Assembly: GCF_004346165.1 (NCBI RefSeq) | Contig: NZ_SLZZ01000010.1 | Span: forward strand, 62,001-126,000 | Source of the DNA: Muricomes intestini | GTDB taxonomy: Bacteria > Bacillota > Clostridia > Lachnospirales > Lachnospiraceae | DNA: 64,000 nucleotides | Direction: 5' to 3' | In this document: one piece after another, positions 19,801 to 28,871 of the stretch | Position numbering within the stretch: the stretch's first letter is position 1 | Layout of the letters: the number at the start of each line of letters is the position of its first letter | Notes under the pieces: model-generated | What the model was told of the DNA's origin: nothing | What the model saw: only the letters and a program-made list of their open reading frames with translations | Databases searched by the model: none | Translations under genes and position numbers: made by a program

Positions 19801-19814
19801 TGTGTTTTGTGACC
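13829..19814 (+). CDS. Giant N6-methylase/SNF2-type helicase, first exon (interrupted by group II intron)
   Basis: The first 1995 residues of a protein of about 2395. N-terminal 250 residues: ArdC-like/ssDNA-binding region (FLASACRNYKLRYDEQLLVYA). About 275-390: low-complexity acidic linker. About 920-985: adenine-methylase-like motifs EPSCGIGNF and GNVPFGDF, the latter departing from NPPF/Y, so catalysis is uncertain. From about 1590: helicase core with LLAHAVGAGKTFEM, the DEAH-like VDESHYYKN and ATGTPISNSM. Related elements carry one such gene near the relaxase, thought to remodel or protect transferred DNA. AAGGAGG precedes the ATG. The unspliced frame continues only eight codons into the intron. 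Joining base 19814 to 22633 gives D-L-S-T-P, the expected motif, in frame. Confidence 0.9.
14658..15011 (+). CDS. tnpV: TnpV-family protein, nested in another frame of the helicase gene
   Basis: 117 residues that follow the TnpV family pattern: MNELTYTMVGDYSLPNLKL, then VTLGRYAQMRREFLKEH, LAEVEQRASKMEETILSQM, and KAEDMMKWVRLMNSLRSSA. The gene lies wholly inside the coding sequence of the large helicase, in a different frame. It has its own ribosome site (AAAGGAG, 10 bases before the ATG). In the helicase frame the same DNA encodes a Gly/Ser/Asp/Glu-rich linker with no evident fold, which suits overprinting. TnpV proteins occur with Tn4451-type elements; their function is not settled. Confidence 0.75.
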   Translation: MNELTYTMVGDYSLPNLKLPQQPEVTLGRYAQMRREFLKEHHRVLYYNLLTRGELTQHLAEVEQRASKMEETILSQMAQKEGVTEQMKAEDMMKWVRLMNSLRSSAQEIVKAEVIFA

Positions 19815-20608
19815 GTGTAGCGATACGTTGCTACAAATAAACTAAGAATGGGGCTATGCCCTGTGAGGAGGTAAAAGTAGCGGAGGAAACAGAGTTTTCT
19901 CTAACTGATATTCTGAAGAGTGGAATGAAGGGGTAACGCCTGGAAACGCTCACCTAATACTACGTTGGAGGCTAAGGAGTGTAATATCCTGAGCTGACAC
20001 AGCACGTTGAAGTCGGCTGAAAATCGCCCAAACAAGCTTATGCTGTTGTGGAAAGCTGTCCAGAGGTGGATGGTGCGGTCTATAGGTCGGGGGTCTATAA
20101 AGTTCTCATGGCAAGAATGTGGTTGACTACCACTGACAAAAACCCGAATGAAAATGTCAAGAAGAAAGAGCGGTAGAAATGCCGTTGCCACGAAAGTGGT
20201 GTGTGTGAGGTTGAGTAAGGCGGTCGCAATGAAAGACCTTGCGGTGTTACAGGCATCGGCAAGCACACTGGCAAAAAGGGTAGCACTAAAAGAACTATGC
20301 AGAGATAAGAATATCGGAACGTAGAAAGTCTCAGATGTGGAGCGATTGCACGTTATGAAGCATGAAAACGGAAAGCCATGTCGCCATTGAGGGGGTGTGG
20401 TATAACTTTTCTTAATCTGGGATGAAAGAGCAGCCATGGTACCGTGTCCGTTAGCGATAACAGGATTTAGAAGCCGTGAAAAAAGTAAGCGGTGGAGGGA
20501 CGGGCTGTAGTCAAGAATGTGATGAATAAAACGAAAGGAGCATTATTAACAGACATCATAGGTTCGAGTAGGACTAAGAAAGGCGAACCCGAAAGGAGTG
20601 AGCCGACT

Positions 20609-22522
20609 ATGACAACAGAGAAAAGGGCTTTGAAGAAAACAAAGCTAAGACATGCAGAATACTATGACTTTCAAGATATTCAAGATAGATTGTACAAGGA
20701 TAGTGGGGATGGAAAAGAATTTCGCAATCTTATTGAAGTGATTACCATGCCTGAAAATATCCGTATGGCATATAGAAATTTAAAGAAAAATCATGGAAGT
20801 CATACACCGGGAACAGATAAAAAGACAATCAATGATATAGAAAAGTTGGCTGATGAACAGTTGATAAGCAAGGTACAGGAAAAATTCAGATGGTACAGAC
20901 CGCAAAGTGTCCGCAGAGTGGAGATACCAAAAGGTAACGGAAAAGTTCGTCCACTAGGAATTCCTACAATAATGGATAGACTGGTGCAACAGTGTGTGCT
21001 ACAGGTATTAGAGCCTATCTGTGAAGCGAAGTTTCACGAACACAGTTATGGTTTCAGACCAAATAGAAGCACGGGAAATGCGATTGCACAGTCATATAAA
21101 AACATGCAGATGAGTCATTTGCATTATGTTGTGGACATTGACATTAAAGGATTCTTTGACAATGTGAATCATAGCAAGTTGTTAAAGCAGCTTTGGACAC
21201 TTGGTATCAGAGATAGGAAATTAATCTCAATTATATCAACAATGTTAAAAGCAGAGGTAGCAGGTATTGGGTTTCCAGAAAAAGGAACACCACAGGGTGG
21301 AATTATTTCACCATTGTTATCTAATGTGGTGCTAAACGAGCTTGACTGGTGGCTTGCAAGCCAATGGGAGGAATTTCCCACAAAGTATCCATTCAATGAC
21401 CGCCGAAATTCTAACGGTAGTCCATGCAGAGGAAATAAGTTTGTCTCATTGCGGAGAAGCGGTTTGAAAGAAATAACCTGTGTCAGATACGCTGATGACT
21501 TTAAAATTTTTACGAGTAATTATCAGAATGCTGTAAAATTGTTCTATGCAACGAAAGGGTGGCTCAAAGACCGCCTCGGGCTTGATATTAGTCCAGAAAA
21601 GTCGAAGATTGTTAATCTTAAAGAGAAATATTCAGAGTTCCTTGGATTTAAGATGAAAGTGATTCCCCGTGGTAAACGTATGAATAAAGACAACATGGGA
21701 GAACCACGATATGTAGTACAAAGTCATGTCAGAGAAAAATCAATAGAAAAGATAAGAGAGGAATTGAAAAAACTGATTTATGCAATCGAATATCCGCCAA
21801 ACAAGGCTAATTGTATTTATGCCGAAGTAAGCAAATATAATTCGTTTGTGTTGGGTGTCCATGGTTATTACAGCATGGCTACCCAAGTAAGTGCAGATTT
21901 CAGACCAATCGCCTTTTCAGTCCAAAAGAGCTTAAAAGCAAGGTTAAGACAGCGGATTAAAACCGCCAAAGAAGTCAGGAAAAACAAAATCCCGATTCAC
22001 ATCACAAATGTTATCCGTGATAAATATGGAAAAAGTGACCAAATGAGATATGTGAATGACCTCGCTCTCGCCCCGATAGGGTATGTGCGGCATTCCCATC
22101 CGATGCAAAAAGCGTATGGGGCGAACTCATACACAATAAAAGGTAGGGAATTAGTGCATAAAAAGCTGGAGGGCGTTGATATGGCAGTCCTGCATGATTT
22201 AATGAGAAATCCTATTGAGGGAGAATCAATTGAATTTAATGATAATAGGCTGTCATTATACTCAGCACAAAAAGGAAAGTGTGCAGTCACTGGAAAACAG
22301 ATAGATACGGACAATGTAGGATGTATCAGAAAGATTCCAAAAGAGCATGGAGGTACTGATAAATACAGTAATCTTCTGCTTGTTAGTGGAGAAATACAGA
22401 AATTGCTGTATATCAAAGATACAGATACTTTTAATGTGGAAGTGGAGAAGTTAAATCTTGACGCAAAACGGTCGGAAAAACTGCTAAAGCTTAGAAGCCT
22501 TGCTTTTGTTGAGAGTTGTTAA
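20609..22522 (+). CDS. ltrA: Group II intron reverse transcriptase/maturase with HNH endonuclease domain
   Basis: 637 residues from the ATG that follows GAAAGGAG; the frame stays open 39 codons further upstream. It helps the intron RNA fold and splice, and drives retrohoming by nicking the target and reverse transcribing. Reverse-transcriptase blocks are seen from about residue 60: VRPLGIPTIMDRLVQQ, YGFRPNRST, VVDIDIKGFFDNV, GTPQGGIISPLLSN and the catalytic RYADDFKIF. A maturase X region follows. The C-terminal HNH domain contains CAVTGKQ and HGGTDKYSNLLLV. All core residues look intact, so the intron may be active. It is encoded in intron domain IV, between the 5' structured part and domain V. 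Confidence 0.93.
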   Translation: MTTEKRALKKTKLRHAEYYDFQDIQDRLYKDSGDGKEFRNLIEVITMPENIRMAYRNLKKNHGSHTPGTDKKTINDIEKLADEQLISKVQEKFRWYRPQSVRRVEIPKGNGKVRPLGIPTIMDRLVQQCVLQVLEPICEAKFHEHSYGFRPNRSTGNAIAQSYKNMQMSHLHYVVDIDIKGFFDNVNHSKLLKQLWTLGIRDRKLISIISTMLKAEVAGIGFPEKGTPQGGIISPLLSNVVLNELDWWLASQWEEFPTKYPFNDRRNSNGSPCRGNKFVSLRRSGLKEITCVRYADDFKIFTSNYQNAVKLFYATKGWLKDRLGLDISPEKSKIVNLKEKYSEFLGFKMKVIPRGKRMNKDNMGEPRYVVQSHVREKSIEKIREELKKLIYAIEYPPNKANCIYAEVSKYNSFVLGVHGYYSMATQVSADFRPIAFSVQKSLKARLRQRIKTAKEVRKNKIPIHITNVIRDKYGKSDQMRYVNDLALAPIGYVRHSHPMQKAYGANSYTIKGRELVHKKLEGVDMAVLHDLMRNPIEGESIEFNDNRLSLYSAQKGKCAVTGKQIDTDNVGCIRKIPKEHGGTDKYSNLLLVSGEIQKLLYIKDTDTFNVEVEKLNLDAKRSEKLLKLRSLAFVESC

Positions 22523-22549
22523 ACTGCTAATTCATCAGTTCTTGATGGC

Positions 22550-22584
22550 AAGCCGTGTGAGCTGAAAGGTTCATGCACGGTTTA
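22550..22584 (+). ncRNA. Group II intron domain V
   Basis: AAGCCGTGTGAGCTGAAAGG and TTCATGCACGGTTT form the conserved domain V hairpin: AGCCGTG pairs with CACGGTT, with a GAAA loop. It is the catalytic core of the ribozyme. Confidence 0.85.
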
Positions 22585-22632
22585 GAGTGGGGGAAAAGGG
22601 GGAGATAATATCAAACTCTTACCTATCACTAT

Positions 22633-23834
22633 TTTCCACGCCGAAGAATGATGGCACATTTTCCGTCTATAACGACATCAGAAAGAAGCTGATTGAGAGA
22701 GGTATTCCTGAAAGTGAAGTGAAGTTCATACACGAAGCCGACACGGATATGAAGAAAAAAGAACTGTTCCAAAAGACCCGCAAGGGAGAAGTCAGAGTGC
22801 TTCTCGGCTCTACTCAGAAGATGGGAGCAGGAACGAATGTGCAAGACAAACTTATCGCACTTCACGACGTGGATTGTCCGTGGCGACCTTCAGATTTGGA
22901 GCAGCGTTCCGGTAGAATTGTCCGTCAGGGCAATGAAAATCCGCAGGTAGATATTTACCGTTATGTAACAGAGCAGACATTTGATGCATACCTCTATCAG
23001 CTTGTGGAAGGTAAGCAGAAGTTCGCAAGTCAGATTATGACGAGCAAATCTCCGGTCAGGTCGGCAGAGGATATTGATGAAACAGCACTGTCCTATGCGG
23101 AGATAAAAATGCTTGCAACAGGCAATCCGTATATCAAAGAAAAGATGGACTTAGACATTCAGGTGCAGAAGCTAAAGATGTTAAAATCCAATTTTTTATC
23201 GGAGAAATATGGACTAGAGGATAAGGTCATCAAGTTCTACCCACAACAGATTGCTTACTTAAAATCCCGTGTAGAGGGACTTACAAAAGATGTTGAAACA
23301 GCAAAATTACACCCGAAACCGATAGACGAGCAGCCGCTTGGAATGACGGTATCGGGTGTTTCTTATTCCGAAAAAGCCGAAGCAGGTCAGGCAATCATCA
23401 ATACCTGCAAGTCAATGAACAGTCCTGATGCGATACCACTTGGCGAGTACCGTGGCTTTCAAATGGAACTGTATTTTGATACGGTGCAGCGTAATTATGT
23501 TGTGAAATTGAAAGGCGAAACGAGCAGAGATGTACCGCTTGGCGATGATGCTCACGGTAATATCGTGAGAATAGATAACGGCATAGAACGCTTTGAGGAA
23601 GCACTTGCTGATACGAAAAACAGCCTTGAAAATACGGAGAAGCAGTTTGAAACAGCGAAGCAGGAAATCGAAAAGCCGTTTGCAAAGGAGGAAGAATTGA
23701 GGGCAAAAACTGCCCGACTTGATGAGCTGAATATCCTGCTCAATATGGATAAAAAGGAAAATGAGATTGTCGGCGGAGAGCCTGATGAGGGCGAAGCAGT
23801 CGGCGGCAGAAAGGAGAAATCGTATGAGAGATAA
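22633..23834 (+). CDS. Giant N6-methylase/SNF2-type helicase, second exon
   Basis: The last 400 residues of the interrupted helicase. After the joint it reads STPKNDGTFSVYNDI, then the helicase C-terminal motifs LLGSTQKMGAGTNVQ, WRPSDLEQRSGRIVRQGN and TFDAYLYQLVE. A coiled-coil tail follows (about the last 200 residues). Without splicing, a stray start inside the intron would give a fragment lacking Walker A, unlikely to be active alone. The stop lies 20 bases before the next gene. Confidence 0.9.
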
Positions 23835-23854
23835 ACAGGAAGGCGGTGGTCGAT

Positions 23855-24817
23855 ATGCCATTTATCGCACCTGAGTTAATCATTCAGGCGAAGCAGATGG
23901 ACTTATTAACCTACCTGATAAATTATGAACCGTATGAGCTGGTTAAGTTTTCAGGTAACACCTATTGCACAAGAACCCACGATAGTTTGAAGATTTCAAA
24001 CGGGAAATGGATATGGTGGTCGAGAGGTATCGGTGGCAGGAGTGCTTTGGATTATCTGATTAAGGTCAAAGGTTACAGCTTCCTTGAAGCGGTGGAAACC
24101 ATTATCGGACACACATCGATTCAGGCTCCGGTCTATGAAAAGCCACAGCCAAAAGAGGAAAATAAACCGCTTCTTCTCCCTGAAAAATGTTCTTCCAACA
24201 GAGTGATTACAGAGTATTTTTTCGGGAGAGGAATAGATTTTGAAATCATCAATTACTGTATCTCTAATGACCTTATCTTTGAGAGCCTGCCGTATCATAA
24301 TGTTGTGTTTGTAGGCTATGACGAGAAGAAAGAGCCGAAATATGCAGCCTACCGTTCCACGAATAAGCGTAGGATTATGGGCGATTGCAGTGGCAGTAAA
24401 AAAGATTATTCTTTTCGGCTTGGTAAGGAAAACTTGGAGGAAGTACACCTCTTTGAGTGTGCCATAGACCTGTTATCCTATGCCACGCTTGCGAAGCTGA
24501 ACGGGCAGGATTGGAAAGAAATGAGCTTTGTTTCGCTGTCCGGGGTGTATTCTCCGGCAAAGAAAATTGAGGACAGTAAAGTGCCGATTGCACTGGAAAA
24601 GTATCTTGGCAGTAACCCATCTGTCAGGAAAATCCGTATCCATTTTGACAATGATATAGCGGGCAGAAAGGCAGCACAGACCTTAAAAACTATTCTGCCG
24701 GATAAGTATGAAGTCGTTGATGAGCCACCAAAAGCAGGTAAGGACTTCAACGATTTTCTTTGTATGCGGATGGGAATTTACAATAAAAAAACACACGAAA
24801 GGAATGAAGAACGATGA
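23855..24817 (+). CDS. Toprim-domain primase-like protein (DUF3991/Toprim_2)
   Basis: About 320 residues. The N-terminal third resembles the zinc-binding/DUF3991 part of primase-like proteins (YTCxRTHDSLKI pattern, WWSRGIGGRSALDYLIKV). The C-terminal part is a Toprim fold: VHLFECAIDLLSYA (acidic residue), SLSGVYS, and IRIHFDNDIAGRKAAQTL (DxD-like), then GKDFNDFL. Such proteins may prime or process the transferred strand after entry. I chose the ATG about 11 bases after AGGAAGG. It overlaps the next gene by 4 bases (ATGA). Confidence 0.85.
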   Translation: MPFIAPELIIQAKQMDLLTYLINYEPYELVKFSGNTYCTRTHDSLKISNGKWIWWSRGIGGRSALDYLIKVKGYSFLEAVETIIGHTSIQAPVYEKPQPKEENKPLLLPEKCSSNRVITEYFFGRGIDFEIINYCISNDLIFESLPYHNVVFVGYDEKKEPKYAAYRSTNKRRIMGDCSGSKKDYSFRLGKENLEEVHLFECAIDLLSYATLAKLNGQDWKEMSFVSLSGVYSPAKKIEDSKVPIALEKYLGSNPSVRKIRIHFDNDIAGRKAAQTLKTILPDKYEVVDEPPKAGKDFNDFLCMRMGIYNKKTHERNEER

Positions 24818-25233
24818 ATGATTCTAAGATTAAAGTTCTCTTGGTAGAACCGGAAAAATACCCAAAGGAAATTGTAATTGACGACAGTCTGGAAGCAATG
24901 CAGGAGGTTGTCGGCGGGGATATTGAGGAATATATGCCCTATGACGATGACGTTGCAATCATCTGTAATGAGGAAGGAAAGATGAGAGGACTTCCGCTTA
25001 ACCGTGCAGTTTATGTGCAGGACAATGATAAGAAAGAGATGGTAGATATTATCTGCGGCAAATTCTTTATCTGTTATGCACCGCCTGAGAGTGAGAGTTT
25101 TCAGAGCTTGCCGGACGATATGATGAAGAAATACAAGGAACAGTTCAAGTATCCCGAACGCTTTTCTAAGGAAGTGGGCGGCAATATCGTGGCTGAACCT
25201 TTTAAGCCGAAATCAAAGGATTATGAGAGATAG
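24814..25233 (+). CDS. DUF3846-family protein
   Basis: 139 residues, acidic. The N-terminal half carries the DUF3846 pattern: IKVLLVEPEKYPKEI, LEAMQEVVGG and then LPLNRAVYV. This small domain recurs in ICE and phage genes of Bacillota and has no established function. It overlaps the toprim gene by 4 bases and so belongs to the same transcript. It ends shortly before the candidate oriT. Confidence 0.8.
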   Translation: MNDSKIKVLLVEPEKYPKEIVIDDSLEAMQEVVGGDIEEYMPYDDDVAIICNEEGKMRGLPLNRAVYVQDNDKKEMVDIICGKFFICYAPPESESFQSLPDDMMKKYKEQFKYPERFSKEVGGNIVAEPFKPKSKDYER

Positions 25234-25245
25234 TAGACTGAGAAC

Positions 25246-25329
25246 GGGGCAACCCGGAGGAGATGTTTATTCTTAGCGAGCAGTGTATTTGGATAGCACA
25301 CTACCAAATACCTCGTTAGGGGTTGCCCC
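25246..25329. other. Candidate origin of transfer (oriT)
   Basis: An outer pair of perfect 10-base arms, GGGGCAACCC and GGGTTGCCCC, encloses a smaller hairpin GTATTTGG-11-CCAAATAC. This nested structure lies in the non-coding gap just upstream of mobC and the relaxase gene, where oriT sits in many mobile elements. The nick position is not determined. Confidence 0.6.
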
Positions 25330-25356
25330 TAATACCCCAAGAGAAAGGAGAACGCT

Positions 25357-25515
25357 ATGTGTGAGATAGCATTGGTTGCCGTCGGTGTAATTGCCGGCGG
25401 CTTTATCGGAGTTACTTTTATGTGTCTGTTCCAGATAAATAAGGACAGACACTATATCATCACAAGAAAGGATGGCACAGAAAATGAGGAAAAGAAACAT
25501 TCAGAAGATTGTTAG
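25357..25515 (+). CDS. DUF3789-like small membrane protein
   Basis: 52 residues with one N-terminal membrane helix (IALVAVGVIAGGFIGVTFMCLF), then a charged tail (INKDRHYIITRKDGTENEEKK). Matches the small DUF3789 family often encoded beside mobilisation genes. AAAGGAG precedes the ATG, and its end overlaps mobC. The same helix pattern is seen in the 29-residue protein after the adhesin. Function unknown. Confidence 0.75.
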   Translation: MCEIALVAVGVIAGGFIGVTFMCLFQINKDRHYIITRKDGTENEEKKHSEDC

Positions 25516-25825
25516 GTTCAGTCGAGATGAAGCACAGGATTTACAGAAGAAAGCAAAAAAGGCTTGCCTGAGTGAAGCCGGACTTATCCGTTTGCTTCTT
25601 CGAGGATATGAGCCGAGAGAAAAGCCGGACGAAAGATTTTATGATGTAATGCGTGAGCTTTCTTCTATCGGCAACAACATCAATCAACTTGCAGTTAAAG
25701 CAAACGCTCTTGGCTTTGTTGACGCACCGCAGCTTAAAAAGGAAGCGGAGCGTTGGCATAAGTTTCAGGCAGATATTGAGCGTACTTATTTAAGACCCAA
25801 TAAGAGTGAAATGAAATGGCAGTAA
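25484..25825 (+). CDS. mobC: MobC relaxosome accessory protein
   Basis: 113 residues. The N-terminus (RNIQKIVRFSRDEAQDLQKKA) is a ribbon-helix-helix-like DNA-binding segment. The MobC signature LIRLLLRGYEPREKP and MRELSSIGNNINQLA follow. MobC proteins bind at oriT and help the relaxase open the strand. The ATG chosen lies 12 bases after AAAGG; an ATG four codons earlier has no room for a ribosome site. It overlaps the relaxase gene by 10 bases. Confidence 0.9.
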   Translation: MRKRNIQKIVRFSRDEAQDLQKKAKKACLSEAGLIRLLLRGYEPREKPDERFYDVMRELSSIGNNINQLAVKANALGFVDAPQLKKEAERWHKFQADIERTYLRPNKSEMKWQ

Positions 25826-27180
25826 GCAAGTTGTGGGCAGTCAATTCAAGGCTTGGTCAGGTTATTGATTATGCCGCCAATCCTGAAAAGACGGCGGCAG
25901 ATATTTATACCGATGAACAGTATCAGGCACTTGCAGATGTTCTCTCCTATGCAAAGGACGAAGAAAAAACCGAAAGGGAATATTACGTCGAGGGCATTAA
26001 CTGCAATCCGACCACTGCTCGTGACCAGTTTGTATCTGTAAAGCAGGCATACGGTAAAGAGGATGGAATACAAGCCTATCACGGATATTTGAGTTTCAAG
26101 GAACAGAATATCACACCGGAGCTTGCACAGAAAATCGGGATGGAGTTTGCAAACGAAGTGTGGGGGAAAAGATTTCAAGTTGTTGTTACAACGCATCTGA
26201 ACACTAAGCACTTGCATTGTCACTATGTAATCAACTCTGTTTCATTCAAAGACGGCAAGCGATGTCAAGATACTTCGTGGTTTAAGTTCAGAAAAGTTGC
26301 CGACCGTATTTGTGAGAAATATGGATTATATTACAATCCAAACCCGAATCGCAGTAAGCAATCCTCTTACTACTATAAGCAGGAACAGGCGGGAATGCCG
26401 ACCAGATATTCTATGGTGCGAGAAGCCATAGATGAAGCGATTGCCCACAGCACAAATATCAGAAGTCTTGACTACGCTCTGACGCAGATGGGATATGAAC
26501 ATTGTCTAAGCGAGAGCCGAAAGTATTGGACGATTGTACCGAAAGGGTACACGAAACCCATACGACTTAAAAATCTCGGAGAAGATTATACCGAGGAAGC
26601 AATTAGGCGTAGGCTTATGGAAAATCAGAGAGTACGCATAGTTCCGTTTGCAAAGCAGACGGTGGTTATCAGGCAGTACCGATTGCCTACAAGAGAAAAT
26701 AAAATCAAAAAAGTGGGCGGACTGTATGGTTTGTATCTGCATTATTGTTACAGGCTCGGTTATCTGCCAAAATACAAAAAACAGAATACAGCAAGGCTTC
26801 ATTATCTTCTCAAAGAAGATTTATTGAAGCTGGATAAAATCACAGCAGAGACAAGGCTGCTCGGACGAGAAAATATTTTTACGGACGAGCAGCTTTTCTC
26901 ATATAAAGAGTCGCTGAAAGGTCAAATTAAAACTTTGAATGACGACAGAACGCACCTGCGAAAAAAAGCAAGAACAAAGATGAGTGACGATGAGCTGTCT
27001 AAGGTCAAAGAACAGATTTCGACGGTAAGCGACAAAATTCGGGAGCTGAACAAAGAGGTTCGTCTCTGTGACGACATTGCCGAGAGGTCAAAGGTTATGG
27101 AGCAGAACCTTGAAACAATCAGAGCCGAAGAAGAAAAACAACAGCGAAAGGAGCAAAAGCGAAATGACAAATTCAGGTGA
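25816..27180 (+). CDS. Relaxase, MobA/VirD2 family (MOBP type)
   Basis: 454 residues. It nicks one strand at oriT, stays bound to the 5' end and pilots it into the recipient. The metal-binding motif is seen as THLNTKHLHCHYVIN (HxxxxHxH) near residues 128-142. The relaxase domain covers about residues 1-200 (AVNSRLGQVIDYAANPEKT, GYLSFKE). The C-terminal 150 residues are a charged coiled coil. The nicking tyrosine was not assigned with certainty. It overlaps mobC and the following pcfB-like gene, giving a tight relaxosome operon next to the candidate oriT. Confidence 0.93.
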   Translation: MAVSKLWAVNSRLGQVIDYAANPEKTAADIYTDEQYQALADVLSYAKDEEKTEREYYVEGINCNPTTARDQFVSVKQAYGKEDGIQAYHGYLSFKEQNITPELAQKIGMEFANEVWGKRFQVVVTTHLNTKHLHCHYVINSVSFKDGKRCQDTSWFKFRKVADRICEKYGLYYNPNPNRSKQSSYYYKQEQAGMPTRYSMVREAIDEAIAHSTNIRSLDYALTQMGYEHCLSESRKYWTIVPKGYTKPIRLKNLGEDYTEEAIRRRLMENQRVRIVPFAKQTVVIRQYRLPTRENKIKKVGGLYGLYLHYCYRLGYLPKYKKQNTARLHYLLKEDLLKLDKITAETRLLGRENIFTDEQLFSYKESLKGQIKTLNDDRTHLRKKARTKMSDDELSKVKEQISTVSDKIRELNKEVRLCDDIAERSKVMEQNLETIRAEEEKQQRKEQKRNDKFR

Positions 27181-27970
27181 CGCAGCCGAACAGGTCGTCA
27201 GGTTATCCCTTGAAGGCTTTGAAGTTGCTGCAAGACTTACCGGTTCAGCCGCAAAGAATATCGCAATTCTTCTTGCTTCCGTATTAAAACAGGAAGCAAC
27301 GCAGGCGAACAAGACCAGAGGTAAAGCCCGTCTTACCAATATGATTAAATCGGGCAAGGAGTTGAAGGTATTTTCCATTCCGAATAAGGATTTAAAGAAG
27401 TTTACCGAACAGGCAAAACGCTACGGTGTTCTCTATTGTGTTCTCCGAGATAAGAACACAAGGGGAGATAATGTCCCGATTGATATTATCGCACGTGCGG
27501 AGGACGCTTCTAAAATTCGGAGAATCGTTGAGAGATTTGAACTCGGTAAGGTGGATAAGGCGGCAATCGTAACAGAATCGCAGAAAGCGGTTGAAAAACG
27601 AGAAGCCGTGGAAAAAGATAAGCCGACAAAATCCAAGAATGAAATCATCACGGAGGAAGCTGTACGAAAACCACTTCAGAAAGAGGAAAACGCACAGTCA
27701 AACCCCACAACCGCCAAAACGGACAAAAACCCTCCGTCAAGGCAAAACTCAGAGCCGGAAGATATGCAAACTGATAAGGGTATCGCTGTTGACAGACAGA
27801 AGAAGCCATCGGTCAAAGAAAAACTTGACCGCTATAAGGCTCAGGCAAAACAGCAAAAAGAAGCAGAACGCAAAGAGCCGGAAACAGATAAGGCAAAGCA
27901 TCCTTCTGCACAGAAGCAGACGGTACACCAGCAGCCGAAAACAAAATCCAAGAAACCGAAAGAGAGGTAA
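27164..27970 (+). CDS. PcfB/DUF3801-family protein
   Basis: 268 residues from the ATG after GAAAGGAG, overlapping the relaxase gene by 17 bases. The N-terminal 140 residues match the PcfB/DUF3801 pattern (GFEVAARLTGSAAKNIAILL, LKKFTEQAKRYGVLYCVLRD). The rest is a long Lys/Glu/Gln/Pro-rich disordered tail. PcfB of pCF10 is an auxiliary factor that links the relaxosome to the coupling protein, a role that suits its place between relaxase and coupling protein here. Confidence 0.85.
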   Translation: MTNSGDAAEQVVRLSLEGFEVAARLTGSAAKNIAILLASVLKQEATQANKTRGKARLTNMIKSGKELKVFSIPNKDLKKFTEQAKRYGVLYCVLRDKNTRGDNVPIDIIARAEDASKIRRIVERFELGKVDKAAIVTESQKAVEKREAVEKDKPTKSKNEIITEEAVRKPLQKEENAQSNPTTAKTDKNPPSRQNSEPEDMQTDKGIAVDRQKKPSVKEKLDRYKAQAKQQKEAERKEPETDKAKHPSAQKQTVHQQPKTKSKKPKER

Positions 27971-27975
27971 TTACA

Positions 27976-28860
27976 ATGACAGAAAATTTTACTCCTGCAA
28001 AAGCAGGCACTCAGCGACCGAGACTTTCCAAAGAGGAATATGCCGAAAAGAAACGAGCCGAGAAAGACGGTGTGTATCAGCTTGCGGATGAAGCGGCGAA
28101 AGAGATTGTATCTTCGCCGGAGAAATTCAAAGCGTTCCTTGATACACAGAGCCGACTTGACAGATATTCAGCAGTCAACGCACTTTTGATTTACAAGCAG
28201 TATCCGCAGGCGGTACAGCTTAAAGATTTTGATGACTGGAGCAAAGACAACATTAAAATCACAAAGGGTGCTAAGAGCATTTCTATACTTGAACCGGTGG
28301 AATATGCAAAGCGTGACGGTACAACAGGCATTTCCTACAATGTGAAGAAAGTGTTTGATGTGGCACAGACCAATGGGAAACGACCGCCCGCACCGACAGC
28401 TAATCGTGACCCGAAAGCACTGATTACCACAATGCTTGATTCCTCGCCTGTGAATGTGGAAGCGACAAACGACCTCCCTTATCCAAATATGGCAGCGTTC
28501 TATAACAATGAGGAGCAAACCTTGTATGTAAAGCGTGATGTGGGAGACAGCGTAGCGGTTGCTCAGTGTGTGGCACAGGAACTGGGACACGCACAGCTTT
28601 CCATTAACAGCGACAGTTACAGTCGTTCCGATATGGGATTTCAGGCGGTATGTATCGGATATATGCTTTGCAAAAAGTACGGTATTGATACACAGAATTT
28701 TGCCATTAACCGTATTCCGGATAAGCTCGCTAACAAAGAGCCAAAGGACATTCGTTTTGAACTTTCCAAGACGAGAAATGCGATGACAGATATTCATTCC
28801 CGTGTATCAGACGAACTGTACAAGAAAAAGCAGGCACGCACAAAAGATTATGAAAGATAA
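27976..28860 (+). CDS. ArdC-like protein with degenerate protease motif
   Basis: 294 residues. The N-terminal half resembles the ArdC ssDNA-binding domain: FLDTQSRLDRYSAVNALLIYKQYPQA and ITKGAKSISILEPV. The same kind of region starts the giant helicase. The C-terminal half resembles the metallopeptidase part, but the HExxH motif reads QELGHAQ, so the first zinc ligand is lost. ArdC proteins protect entering DNA from restriction. Here protection by ssDNA binding is possible and proteolysis is unlikely. Confidence 0.8.
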   Translation: MTENFTPAKAGTQRPRLSKEEYAEKKRAEKDGVYQLADEAAKEIVSSPEKFKAFLDTQSRLDRYSAVNALLIYKQYPQAVQLKDFDDWSKDNIKITKGAKSISILEPVEYAKRDGTTGISYNVKKVFDVAQTNGKRPPAPTANRDPKALITTMLDSSPVNVEATNDLPYPNMAAFYNNEEQTLYVKRDVGDSVAVAQCVAQELGHAQLSINSDSYSRSDMGFQAVCIGYMLCKKYGIDTQNFAINRIPDKLANKEPKDIRFELSKTRNAMTDIHSRVSDELYKKKQARTKDYER

Positions 28861-28871
28861 GAGGTACAGAT

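Larger units (their letters stand above)
19815..22632 (+). mobile_element. Group II intron with reverse transcriptase/maturase
   Basis: 2818 bases. It begins GTGTAGCG, whose GTAGC/GCTAC arms form the first hairpin, and ends CACTAT (AY end). A domain V hairpin lies about 50 bases before the 3' end. Boundaries were set by three criteria: a GTG start, an AY end, and restoration of the helicase frame and its DLSTPK motif. The intron is on the sense strand of its host gene, so splicing can restore the protein. Exon-binding pairings were not established. Confidence 0.88.

Noticed and set aside
19815-19840. Nonsense or frameshift mutation ending the helicase gene
   Set aside because: The break coincides with a full group II intron, and joining the exons restores the frame and the conserved motif.
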